Below are positions 1 through 6,564 of a DNA stretch of 12,268 bases, piece after piece. The notes under the pieces are model-generated. The model did not search any database, had not been told where the DNA came from, and saw only the letters and a program-made list of their open reading frames with translations. The DNA is taken from NCBI GenBank assembly GCA_937902695.1, contig CALFNI010000036.1, positions 1-12,268 of the forward strand. The letters are read 5' to 3'. Each line of letters starts with the position of its first letter. Position 1 is the first letter of the stretch. The position numbers were made by a program, and so were the translations under genes. The stretch comes from an uncultured Rhodanobacteraceae bacterium. Its GTDB lineage: Bacteria; Pseudomonadota; Gammaproteobacteria; Xanthomonadales; Rhodanobacteraceae.

Positions 1-860
1 CCGATGGCGACCGGCTGCCCGATGCGGATGTGGCGCAGCTGGCTTTCCTTGAAGTTCGCGTCGATCCACAGATCGCCGAGCGGAATGATCGTCATCAGCG
101 GCTGGCCGGGCTGGAGCCGGCTGCCGACCTGCACGGCGCGCTGCGCGACATAGCCGCCGACCGGCGCGACGATCGACGTGCGCTCGTGGTTGATCCACGC
201 TTCGCGAAACGACGCCTTCGCCTGCATGACGACCGGATTCTCGGCGACCGGCATGCCGTCGACGAGCGCGTGCGCGGCGGCGCTCTGGCGCAGCACCTGA
301 TCGAGCGCGTCCTCGGCGTTGCGCACGGCTTCCCGCGCGTGGGCGACTTCCTCCGGCGCGATCGCCTTGTCGGCGAGCAGCGGCTCGCGGCGCTTGAGAT
401 CGGCCTGTGCCTGGGCGAGGTCGGTGCGCCGGCTCGAGATCGCGGCGTCGAACTGCGAGGCCTGCTCGGTCTGCTGGCGCACCTGGCGCACGGCACCGGC
501 GAGCGCGCTTCGCGCCTTGGCGAGCGCGACTTCGGCATCGGTCGGATCGAGCCGGACCAGCGGCTGGCCCGCCTCGACGAGCTGCGTGTCGTCGGCGAGC
601 ACGGCGGTCACGGTGCCGCTGATCTGCGAGGACACGCTGACCTGGTTGCCGCCGACATACGCATCGTCGGTCGGCTCGCGCAGCGAGAACACGAACACGT
701 AGAGCAGCCACCAGCCGATGCCGGCGACGACGAAGACCAGCGCAATGACGATCAGGATGATGCGCCGCTTGCCGTTCTTGCCGTTGCCGCTTCCGGTGCC
801 GGACGCGCCGACGGCGGCATCGCCCTTGTCGTTCGGGTTGGATCGTTCCTGATCGCTCAT
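1..860 (-). CDS. emrA: EmrA/HlyD-family efflux periplasmic adaptor (3'-truncated by window edge)
   Basis: This is the membrane-fusion (periplasmic adaptor) subunit of a tripartite drug efflux pump, bridging an inner-membrane transporter to an outer-membrane channel. About 286 residues are visible. They run from a Gly/Ser/Asn-rich cytoplasmic N-terminus (residues 1-30) to one membrane helix (about 34-56, IILIVIALVFVVAGIGWWLL), then the EmrA hallmark TDDAYVGGNQVSVSSQISG starting the first half of the lipoyl domain. An alpha-helical hairpin rich in Ala, Gln and Arg follows, then the second lipoyl half (SIVAPVGGYVAQ) and beta-barrel sequence (DLWIDANFKESQL). The ATG at 858-860 overlaps the TGA of the upstream lipoprotein gene (857-859), giving ATGA and suggesting translational coupling. 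The gene continues past the left edge, so the C-terminus is not seen. Family and role are secure; the substrate is unknown. An EmrB-type MFS partner is expected downstream but is not visible. Confidence 0.93.
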   Translation of the reverse strand, partial: MSDQERSNPNDKGDAAVGASGTGSGNGKNGKRRIILIVIALVFVVAGIGWWLLYVFVFSLREPTDDAYVGGNQVSVSSQISGTVTAVLADDTQLVEAGQPLVRLDPTDAEVALAKARSALAGAVRQVRQQTEQASQFDAAISSRRTDLAQAQADLKRREPLLADKAIAPEEVAHAREAVRNAEDALDQVLRQSAAAHALVDGMPVAENPVVMQAKASFREAWINHERTSIVAPVGGYVAQRAVQVGSRLQPGQPLMTIIPLGDLWIDANFKESQLRHIRIGQPVAI

Positions 861-2341
861 CGGGGATTTGCCGGTTGGGAATTGGCCGCGTCCTTAGCCT
901 GCGACACGGAATCGTGACGCGCCGCGCCGACGCCGGTAAAGCGGTAGCCGCCTCCGAGCGCCTTTATCAGCGCGACGTCGGTCGTCAAGGCCTGCGCGTG
1001 CAGCGCGGTCGCGGCATCCCGCTGCTGGATCACTTCGGCAGTGGCGGCGATGACCGGGCGGTCGTCGCCGATGCCGCGATTCGATCGCGCCGTCGCGGTG
1101 TCCTGCAGCGACTGGCTGGCGGCAACCTGCGCGGCGCGCTCGCGGCGCTGCGCGACGATCTGCTGCGAGAGCAGCGCCTGCGTCGCCACATCCTGCGCGG
1201 CCGAGACGACCGCGCTGTCGTATTGCGCGGCGGCCGCATCGATCTCGGCCCTGGACGCGCCGAAGCGCGCTTCGAGCCGGCCGCTTTCTAAGATCGGCAG
1301 GTGCAGCGCAGGCGCGACATCGAAGACGCGGCTGCCGGCCGTGAAGAGCTTGCCCATGTCCAGCGACGAAAGCCCGGCGAGCGCGCTGATGCTGATGTCG
1401 GGATAAAACGCCGCGCGCGCCTGGTCGGCGTGGCGGAGCGCGGCTTCGACGCGCCAGCGGCTCGCCGCGATGTCCGGGCGGCGCGCGAGGAGATCGGTGC
1501 CGGCGTCGGCCGGCAGGGCGCCGTCGATTTCCGGCAGGGGCCGCGGCACCAGCGCGGGCACGTCGGACGGAGACACGCCGAGCAGCGCCGCGATCGCCGC
1601 CTGCTTGATGCGTGCCGAGCCGAGATAGACCTCGCGTTGCTCGCGCGCGCCGGCGACGCGCGTCGTCGCCTGATACAGCACGTCGGGCGGATCGACCTCG
1701 TGCTCGACGCGCAGGTTCGCGATCTTGAGATTGCGCTCGAGCGTCGTCGTCAGGTCCTGCATCAGCGCGACGCGCGCCTCGTCGGCCTGCCAGCCGAAAT
1801 AGGCATCGGCGATCGCGGTCGTCAGCATCAGCGTGGCGGCGGCCTGTTCGGCTTCGGCGGCGCGCGCCTCATCGACGGCGGCTTCGATCGCGGCGCGCTG
1901 CTTGCCCCAGAAATCGAAGTCGTAGCGGAACTGGACGCCGAGGTCGGCCTGGCCGTACCACGTGAAGCCGAGGAATTCCGGCGGGATGAGCCCGCTTTCG
2001 CTGAGGCGCTGGCGCTGATACTGGACGTTGCCGTCGACGCTGACGCCGGCCTCGGCGCGCGCGACATCGATGGCCTTCTTCGCCGATTCGAAGCGCGCGC
2101 TCGCGACGTCGAGCGTGGGCGCGCTTTCGAGCGCCTTGGCTTCGAGCGCGTCGAGCTGATCGTCGCCGTAGTGCTTCCACCACTCCGCATCGGGCCAGGC
2201 GCGGCTCGTGCCGGACGGCAGGCCGGCCAGCGGCGCGGCATCGCGCAGCGGCGGCGTATCCGGTTTCGCCGGCACGGAACAGCCGGCAAGCAGCACGGCC
2301 AGCGGCAGGATCCCTTGCGCGATCTTGTTCGGAAACGGCAT
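857..2341 (-). CDS. NodT/OprM-type outer-membrane efflux lipoprotein (TolC superfamily)
   Basis: This is the outer-membrane channel of a tripartite efflux pump, 494 residues from the chosen start. The ATG at 2341 is preferred because it places a clean lipoprotein signal at the N-terminus (a hydrophobic run, then lipobox LLAGC with Cys21). The frame stays open further upstream to 2482 but gives only arginine-rich sequence without a signal. The upstream purines (GGAAAAAGAAG) form only a weak ribosome site. Family landmarks are WWKHYGDDQLDALEAKALESAPTL-like sequence after the lipid anchor, the RYDFDFWGKQRAAIEAA segment, ALLGVSPSDVPALVP, and LLARRPDIAASRWRVEAA followed by ADQARAAFYPDISISALAGL, all typical of NodT/OprM proteins. 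The two outer-membrane-factor repeats occupy roughly residues 50-260 and 290-480. It is the first gene of the operon and overlaps the emrA start by 4 bases, so it most likely forms an EmrAB-TolC-type pump with it. The symbol is left blank because naming varies. Confidence 0.94.
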   Translation of the reverse strand: MPFPNKIAQGILPLAVLLAGCSVPAKPDTPPLRDAAPLAGLPSGTSRAWPDAEWWKHYGDDQLDALEAKALESAPTLDVASARFESAKKAIDVARAEAGVSVDGNVQYQRQRLSESGLIPPEFLGFTWYGQADLGVQFRYDFDFWGKQRAAIEAAVDEARAAEAEQAAATLMLTTAIADAYFGWQADEARVALMQDLTTTLERNLKIANLRVEHEVDPPDVLYQATTRVAGAREQREVYLGSARIKQAAIAALLGVSPSDVPALVPRPLPEIDGALPADAGTDLLARRPDIAASRWRVEAALRHADQARAAFYPDISISALAGLSSLDMGKLFTAGSRVFDVAPALHLPILESGRLEARFGASRAEIDAAAAQYDSAVVSAAQDVATQALLSQQIVAQRRERAAQVAASQSLQDTATARSNRGIGDDRPVIAATAEVIQQRDAATALHAQALTTDVALIKALGGGYRFTGVGAARHDSVSQAKDAANSQPANPR

Positions 2342-2447
2342 CGAAGCTTCTTTTTCCGCGGGGCAGTAGTTTTTGACGGCTTCTGCTTTGCGACCGTGGC
2401 GCTCGATTTCGCGCCGCATCATGCGCGTCCCAGGCTGAAGCGGGACC

Positions 2448-2482
2448 ATTTCAATACTAGCGAGTTCTGAAATTGCGCGCAA
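2448..2482 (-). promoter_or_regulatory. Candidate promoter and palindromic operator of the efflux operon
   Basis: On the minus strand a -35-like TTGCGC (2477-2482) is separated by exactly 17 bases from a -10-like TAGTAT (2454-2459), about 107 bp upstream of the lipoprotein start. Overlapping the -10 is a 26-bp imperfect palindrome (2448-2473). It has outer arms ATTTCA and TGAAAT and inner arms ACT and AGT around a 4-base centre, with one unpaired dinucleotide on each side. This is the most AT-rich spot in an otherwise very GC-rich neighbourhood. MarR- and TetR-type repressors of efflux operons bind dyads placed in this way, so an operator role is a reasonable inference. No such repressor gene lies in the window. 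The hexamer matches are only 3/6 and 4/6. Confidence 0.45.
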
Positions 2483-2517
2483 GCCGACGGGGAGGGGCGC
2501 GCGGCCGGACGTCGATC

Positions 2518-2910
2518 CTATTTGTAGTCACGATGGCAGGCGTCGCAGGCGTGACTGAGCTGCGTCACTGCCTGGCTTCTTGCCGCACAGTCCGGCGCCG
2601 CCGCGAGTGCCGCGACCGCATCGCGCAGATCGCTCGCGTACTGCGAGAGCACGCGGTCGTGCGCGTCCGGGGCGAGCAGCGCGGGCTCGACGGCGCCGGC
2701 AACGATGCGCAGGCGCTCGGCGACGGCGCTCGCCTCCGGGGTCGCGCACTGCGCCGCGTGCACGAGATCGCGCGTCTGGCCGAGATCGTGCTGCATGACA
2801 TTCATCAGCGCGCGCGGATACGCGTTGCGCTGGCCGAGGATGTTCGCGATCGTGACGGCGATGAGCGCGCCGAGGAGGGCGCCGCCGATCAGGCAGACGA
2901 GATAGCGCAT
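2518..2910 (-). CDS. Small membrane-anchored class II-type cytochrome c
   Basis: A 130-residue protein with one heme c site. Residues about 4-25 (LVCLIGGALLGALIAVTIANIL) form a hydrophobic segment that could be an uncleaved membrane anchor or a signal peptide. The rest is alpha-helical and ends in CDACHRDYK, with the CxxCH heme motif at residues 122-126, only four residues from the C-terminus. A C-terminal CxxCH is the hallmark of class II cytochromes (c', c-556). The segment RALMNVMQHDLG near the N-terminus (Met36, Met39) sits where c-556-type proteins carry an axial methionine, so a six-coordinate heme is possible. The ATG at 2910 is chosen because it opens directly onto the hydrophobic segment; extending upstream runs through the heptamer repeat and antisense to tcdA. 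No strong ribosome site is seen. The redox partner is unknown, and no other respiratory gene is adjacent. Confidence 0.8.
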   Translation of the reverse strand: MRYLVCLIGGALLGALIAVTIANILGQRNAYPRALMNVMQHDLGQTRDLVHAAQCATPEASAVAERLRIVAGAVEPALLAPDAHDRVLSQYASDLRDAVAALAAAPDCAARSQAVTQLSHACDACHRDYK

Positions 2911-2914
2911 GCAA

Positions 2915-3015
2915 GAGCCGGGATTCGGGATTCGTAGATGCTTGAGTATCGCAAACGGCGTCACGATCTGCGGGACAATCCCGAATCTCCAATCCCGAAT
3001 CCCGAATCCCGGCTC
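2915..3015. repeat. GGGATTC heptamer repeats forming a 20-bp perfect inverted repeat
   Basis: Two GGGATTC units (2920-2933) face five tandem complementary heptamers (2976-3010; units CAATCCC, GAATCTC, CAATCCC, GAATCCC, GAATCCC). The arms gagccgggattcgggattcg (2915-2934) and its exact reverse complement (2996-3015) give a 20-bp perfect inverted repeat with a 61-base spacer. The element fills the divergent intergenic region, ending 4 bases from the cytochrome ATG on one side and 3 bases from the tcdA ATG on the other. GGGATTC/GGGATTG strings between genes are, from memory, common in Xanthomonadales genomes. Whether this one acts in transcript folding, termination or only as a repeat cannot be told from the sequence. 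Confidence 0.85.
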
Positions 3016-3018
3016 CCG

Positions 3019-3801
3019 ATGGACGAACGTTTCCGCGGCATCGACCGCCTTTACGGCGCGGGCACCGCCGCGCGCCTCGGCGGCGCGCACGTCTGCATCG
3101 TCGGCATCGGCGGGGTCGGCTCGTGGGCGGTCGAGGCGCTCGCGCGGAGCGGCGTCGGGCGCCTGACGCTGATCGACGCCGACGACATCTGCCTCTCGAA
3201 CACGAACCGCCAGTTGCACGCGCTCGACGGCACGTACGGCAGGACGAAAGTCGCCGTCATGGCCGCGCGCACGCGCGCGATCAATCCGGCGATCGATATC
3301 GACGCGATCGAGGAGTTCCTGACATCATCGAATCTCGCCGCGCTGCTCGATCGCGGCTACGACCTCGTGCTCGACTGCTGCGATGCGTTCCGCGTCAAGG
3401 TCGAGATGATCGCCTGGTGCCGCCGGCGCAAGATTCCGATCATCGTTTCGGGCTCCGCCGGCGGACGCACCGATCCGACGCTGATCGCCGTGCGCGATCT
3501 CGCGAAGACCGAGCACGACGCGATGCTCGCGCTGATCCGCAAGAAGCTCCGCGAGGATTTCAATTTCCCGCGCGGGCCCAAGCGCTACTTCGGCGTGCAG
3601 GCGGTCTATTCGCTCGAGAACGTGAAGTATCCGCAGGCCGACGGCAGCGTCTGCGGCACGCGGCCGTCGGTGTCGGGCGAGGCCGGGCTCAAGCTCGACT
3701 GCGGCGGCGGCCTCGGCGCGGCGACGCACGTGACGGCGGCATTCGCGTTCGCGATGGTGTCGCGCGCGATCAGGCGGCTGCTGGGCGAACGGGCAGGCTG
3801 A
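3019..3801 (+). CDS. tcdA: tRNA threonylcarbamoyladenosine dehydratase
   Basis: TcdA (CsdL/YgdL) uses ATP to cyclise t6A at position 37 of ANN-decoding tRNAs into ct6A, in the cytoplasm. The 260-residue product has the E1-like ThiF/MoeB fold. MDERFRGIDRLYG is the usual TcdA opening, and the nucleotide-binding GIGGVGSWAVEALARSG is at residues 29-45. LIDADDICLSNTNRQ (51-65) carries the ATP-contacting Asn and Arg residues, DCCDA (119-123) is the conserved acidic site, and the end has RYFGVQAVYSLE, YPQADGSVCGT and a Gly-rich segment. The length matches the family. The ATG at 3019 is chosen because it begins at the family N-terminus; an in-frame start at 2938 would translate through the heptamer repeat. 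No clear Shine-Dalgarno precedes it, because the repeat abuts the start. Its 3' end overlaps the convergent tatD-like gene by 32 bp. Confidence 0.95.
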   Translation: MDERFRGIDRLYGAGTAARLGGAHVCIVGIGGVGSWAVEALARSGVGRLTLIDADDICLSNTNRQLHALDGTYGRTKVAVMAARTRAINPAIDIDAIEEFLTSSNLAALLDRGYDLVLDCCDAFRVKVEMIAWCRRRKIPIIVSGSAGGRTDPTLIAVRDLAKTEHDAMLALIRKKLREDFNFPRGPKRYFGVQAVYSLENVKYPQADGSVCGTRPSVSGEAGLKLDCGGGLGAATHVTAAFAFAMVSRAIRRLLGERAG

Positions 3802-4555
3802 AGAGACGTTCGGCGTTGGCCGTCGTCGCCGCGGCGATCGCGTCGCGCGATTCGCCGCGCAGCGCGGCGATGCAGTCCCGCACGTCGACGAGAAACGCAG
3901 GCTCGTTGCGCTGGCCGCGGTGGCCGGACAACGGCTGATCCGGCGAATCGGTTTCGAGCAGCAGCCATTCGATCGGCATCGACGCGACGATCGCGCGCAG
4001 GCGCCGCGCGCGCTCGTATGTCACCGGTCCGCCGATGCCGACGTGGAAGCCGAGCCTGAAGAACTGCTGCGCCTGTTCGGCGCTGCCCGAGAAGCTGTGC
4101 ACGACGCCGCGAAGTCCGCCGACGCGCCGGATCGCCGCGGCGACGTCGTCGAACGCGCGCCGCGCATGCAGGATCACGGGGAGATCGAAGTCGCGCGCGA
4201 GCGCGAGCTGGCCGTCGAGATAGCGCTGCTGCGCATCGCGATCGAGGCCTTCGACGTAGAAATCGAGCCCGCATTCGCCGACCGCGACCGGACGCTCCCG
4301 CTCGATCCAGCGCGCGAGCTCGTCGAGATGCTCCGGCGCGTGTTCGCCGAGATACATCGGGTGCAGGCCATACGCGGGAGAGAGGCCCCGTTCGGCGCGG
4401 CAAAGGTCGCGGAGCTTCGGGAAGCCCGACACCGCGATCGCCGGCACGATCTGCCGCGTCACGCCGGCGGTGCGCGCGCGGGCCAGCACGTCGGTGCGAT
4501 CGGCGTCGAACGCCGCCGCGTCGATGTGGCTGTGGCTGTCGATCAGGACGGGCAC
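3770..4555 (-). CDS. TatD-family metal-dependent hydrolase (YcfH/YjjV-like)
   Basis: A 261-residue TIM-barrel amidohydrolase of the TatD family, whose characterised members are metal-dependent DNases or quality-control hydrolases acting in the cytoplasm. All metal and catalytic positions are present: DSHSHID (His8, His10), GECGLDFY (Glu94), VILHARRA (His130), VVHSFSG (His153) and LLETDSPDQPL (Asp203). The enzyme is therefore probably active. A GTG start at 4555 is chosen because VPVLIDSHSHID places the HxH motif at the usual distance from the N-terminus. The upstream in-frame extension to 4705 is Arg-rich, unlike the family, and runs through a hairpin. The gene converges on tcdA and the two overlap by 32 bp, so no terminator separates them. 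Assignment to a particular subfamily (TatD, YcfH or YjjV) is not possible by eye. Confidence 0.92.
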   Translation of the reverse strand: MPVLIDSHSHIDAAAFDADRTDVLARARTAGVTRQIVPAIAVSGFPKLRDLCRAERGLSPAYGLHPMYLGEHAPEHLDELARWIERERPVAVGECGLDFYVEGLDRDAQQRYLDGQLALARDFDLPVILHARRAFDDVAAAIRRVGGLRGVVHSFSGSAEQAQQFFRLGFHVGIGGPVTYERARRLRAIVASMPIEWLLLETDSPDQPLSGHRGQRNEPAFLVDVRDCIAALRGESRDAIAAATTANAERLFSLPVRPAAA

Positions 4556-4628
4556 GCGACGATTGTCGCAGATGCGTGCTTGCGAACGCCGCGGGACGGC
4601 ACGCCGGAGAGCCGATCGCCGGAAACGC

Positions 4629-4652
4629 CGCGTGCCGGCAAGCCGGCACGCG
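4629..4652 (-). terminator. Strong GC hairpin after the HAF-repeat gene, possible terminator
   Basis: An 11-bp perfect stem (cgcgtgccggc at 4629-4639 and gccggcacgcg at 4642-4652) lies between the stop of the exported HAF-repeat gene (4710) and the start of the tatD-like gene (4555). A 2-base centre in practice leaves a 4-base loop. Read on the minus strand, it is followed by GCGTTTCCGG, which has only a three-T run. Position and stem strength fit an end-of-transcript hairpin for the exported genes. The poor T-tract makes intrinsic termination uncertain, and the hairpin may instead be a 3' stability element or a leader hairpin of the tatD-like mRNA. Confidence 0.5.
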
Positions 4653-4709
4653 AGGTCGCATCGCAGGGAGTCCAGCGCGCGCCCGATGCGTGGCGCTTCG
4701 CGCAAGGCG

Positions 4710-6374
4710 TCAGCGGCGCGAGCTCACCGAGAGAGCCACGTCCTTCAGCGTCACCGACTGGAGGTCGATCGTCATCGAGCGATTGCCGTCCTGGATGTCC
4801 CACGCGATCTTCTCGAAGAGCTCGGGACCGAATGTCCGGTTGACGCCGTCGATGTCGGTCGAGTCGAAGAGATTGCCCCCCGGGTTGAACAGCTCGAACT
4901 CGAAGGCCTGGCCTGAATGCGTCGGCGTCGAGAAGAGGTGGATGCCGTCCGACTTCGGGAAGTCGTTGGTGATCTGCACGGAGACGCCGCCCTGCACGGG
5001 CTGCAGCGTTTCGCTCGCGCTGCCGGCGCGCAGCTTGAACGAGGCGACCGAGAGCGGATATGCCGTGTCCTGTCCGGGCGCGATGACCGTGCCGTTCGGC
5101 GACATCACGAACGTCATCTGCACGGGCGAGCCGTCGGGCACGCCGGCGAACGGGCCCGATGTCAGGTTGTTGAATCCGACCTGGCCGGTCGCCTGTACCA
5201 GGACCGGTCGATGGTTCTCGGCGTGGAAATCGATGAGGTAGCTGCGATAGTTCGTCGCGCCCGCCGCGAAGCCGCCGATCGTGAGACCGTCGGCCGAGAT
5301 GCCGTTGGCCGACAGCAGCGTGAGGCCGGCGGGAATCGTGACGCCGTGAGCGGCGGCGTAGTCGCTGAGGAGCTCCATCGTGCCGCCGTCGTCGGTCCAG
5401 ATGACCGCATGACGCACTGGCGGAATGCCGCTGCCGCCGACGATCGTGTGGCCGTCGTCGCTGACCGCGATCGCGAGCGCCTGCGGCGGGAAGAAGCCGT
5501 CCGGCGCCTGGATACGTGCATCGCGACGCTCGCTCGCGACGTTCTGCTGCTGCTGCATCGCGAGCCTGATGCGGGCCGCCGTCTTCGCGACGCCCGCTGG
5601 CGCGGCCATGACGCCGATCGGCTGCACGCCGGTTTCTTCGGTCCAGCGCCACGCTTCGTTGCCGTTGAACGTGCCGTAGTTGTAGCCGACGACGACGCGG
5701 CCATCGGCCGATGCGCCGAGCGCTTCGCCGACCGGATTGCCGTCCGCGTCGACGAGGTCGATCGTCTTTCCGTTGCGCCAGATCACGCCGGAGCGGTAGC
5801 CGGTTTCCTGATCGTTCCAGCCGAAGACCGTGCTGCCGTCCTTGCTGATGCCGTTGGCGCGCGAGTACGTGTCGGGCCGGTTGACCGGCAGGCGCGACCA
5901 GCCTTCGGCCGTGGACCAGCGGAATGCGATCGGGTTGTTCGTCTCGTCGTACGCGAGGCCGACGACGACGCCGGCGTCCGAGACGCCATACGCCGTGCTG
6001 ATGCCCTGGCCGGTGCCGCCGCCGGTGTTCGGATAGCCGCCGAGGATGTCCGGCTCGCCGATGATCGCGGTGTTGCTGTAGTACATCGCGCCGACGGCGT
6101 CCGCCGGGTTGTTGTCAGGCGTGTAGGCGCCGACGATCGGCTGCGCGTAGGAGTTCATGCCTTCGCTGCTGACGAAGCCATCCATCAGGGTCGCGCCCTG
6201 GTCGGCCGTCCAGCGCCATGCGCCGCCGCCGCCGATGACGCCGCTCGCGATGTGGCCGTGGACCGAAAGCGAGGTGAGCTGGAGCCCGTCGGCGCCGAGA
6301 TCAGTGAAGGTGCCGGCACCGGCGTGACCGGCGAGGACGCTCAGAATCAGGCCGGCACAGAATGAAATGCGCAT
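4710..6374 (-). CDS. Secreted HAF-repeat protein with a distinct C-terminal domain
   Basis: A 554-residue exported protein of unknown function. Residues 1-20 are a Sec signal peptide (MRISFCAGLILSVLAGHAGA, probable cleavage before GTF). Residues 21-385 carry HAF-type repeats, each with a variant of 'G(I/V)S-x-DG-x-x-(V/I)-x-G' followed by an aromatic 'AxRW' or 'AVIW' strand. Examples are YGVSDAGVVVGLAYDE, NGISKDGSTVFGWNDQE, LGASADGRVVVGYNYG, IAVSDDGHTIVGGSG and NGISADGLTIGGFA, suggesting a beta-propeller-like fold. Residues 255-300 form an odd Ala/Arg/Gln-rich insertion with a QQQQ run between repeats. Residues about 386-554 are a separate beta-rich domain (TSGPFAGVPDGSPVQMTFV, then FNPGGNLFDSTDIDG), which I recognise only vaguely from other exported proteins. 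It is a paralogue of the next gene upstream (shared LPVNRPDTYSRAN and GWNDQE) but lacks that protein's IFxDGFD tail. The start is the ATG at 6374 with weak purines (GTGAGAA) upstream. Confidence 0.85.
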   Translation of the reverse strand: MRISFCAGLILSVLAGHAGAGTFTDLGADGLQLTSLSVHGHIASGVIGGGGAWRWTADQGATLMDGFVSSEGMNSYAQPIVGAYTPDNNPADAVGAMYYSNTAIIGEPDILGGYPNTGGGTGQGISTAYGVSDAGVVVGLAYDETNNPIAFRWSTAEGWSRLPVNRPDTYSRANGISKDGSTVFGWNDQETGYRSGVIWRNGKTIDLVDADGNPVGEALGASADGRVVVGYNYGTFNGNEAWRWTEETGVQPIGVMAAPAGVAKTAARIRLAMQQQQNVASERRDARIQAPDGFFPPQALAIAVSDDGHTIVGGSGIPPVRHAVIWTDDGGTMELLSDYAAAHGVTIPAGLTLLSANGISADGLTIGGFAAGATNYRSYLIDFHAENHRPVLVQATGQVGFNNLTSGPFAGVPDGSPVQMTFVMSPNGTVIAPGQDTAYPLSVASFKLRAGSASETLQPVQGGVSVQITNDFPKSDGIHLFSTPTHSGQAFEFELFNPGGNLFDSTDIDGVNRTFGPELFEKIAWDIQDGNRSMTIDLQSVTLKDVALSVSSRR

Positions 6375-6525
6375 TTCAGGTTCTCACTGTGAGGGAATGT
6401 GGTGCCGTCAGGAGAGTGCGTACCAAGGGGGTGAGACGGTCGCGTGGCAGCGCCCGCAACGCCCTCGCAAAACGGCGACCCCCAGGATGCAGCCAACAGC
6501 GGCCGGACGCATTCGCGCTCGGCTC

Positions 6526-6559
6526 GCGGAGATTTCGCGGAGATTTCGCGGAGCGTTTC
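6526..6559. repeat. Short 11-bp tandem direct repeat downstream of the HAF gene
   Basis: Two exact copies of gcggagatttc (6526-6536, 6537-6547) are followed by a third, altered copy with one extra base (gcggagcgtttc, 6548-6559). The array lies immediately 3' of the stop codon (6565-6567) of the HAF gene on the minus strand. A 6-bp stem with a 4-base loop (cgcgcc 6559-6564, ggcgcg 6569-6574) straddles that stop. There is no T-run, so a classical terminator is not supported. The array may simply be slippage-derived sequence. Confidence 0.6.
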
Positions 6560-6564
6560 GCGCC

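Noticed and set aside
2342..2482. A 47-residue N-terminal extension of the NodT-type lipoprotein.
   Set aside because: It would bury the lipoprotein signal and lipobox, and it overlaps the predicted promoter and palindrome.
2915..3010. A CRISPR array, considered because of repeated short units.
   Set aside because: The units are 7 bp, directly adjacent and without spacers, and no cas genes are present.
2938..3018. A possible 27-residue N-terminal extension of tcdA.
   Set aside because: The extension is translated from the heptamer repeat, giving NPESPIPNPESR, and has no counterpart in the TcdA family, which begins at MDERFRGIDRLYG.
4917..6365. A long plus-strand open frame of 482 codons opposite the HAF-repeat gene, and a similar one opposite the propeller gene (10660-12243).
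   Set aside because: Both read as low-complexity Arg/Asp/Val/Ala sequence typical of antisense shadows. The minus strand encodes signal peptides and regular repeats.
6383..6393. A small palindrome (ctcac-t-gtgag) next to the start of the second HAF gene, considered as an operator or RBS-sequestering hairpin.
   Set aside because: Five base pairs around a single base cannot form a useful hairpin, and the dyad is too short to claim as an operator without conservation data.
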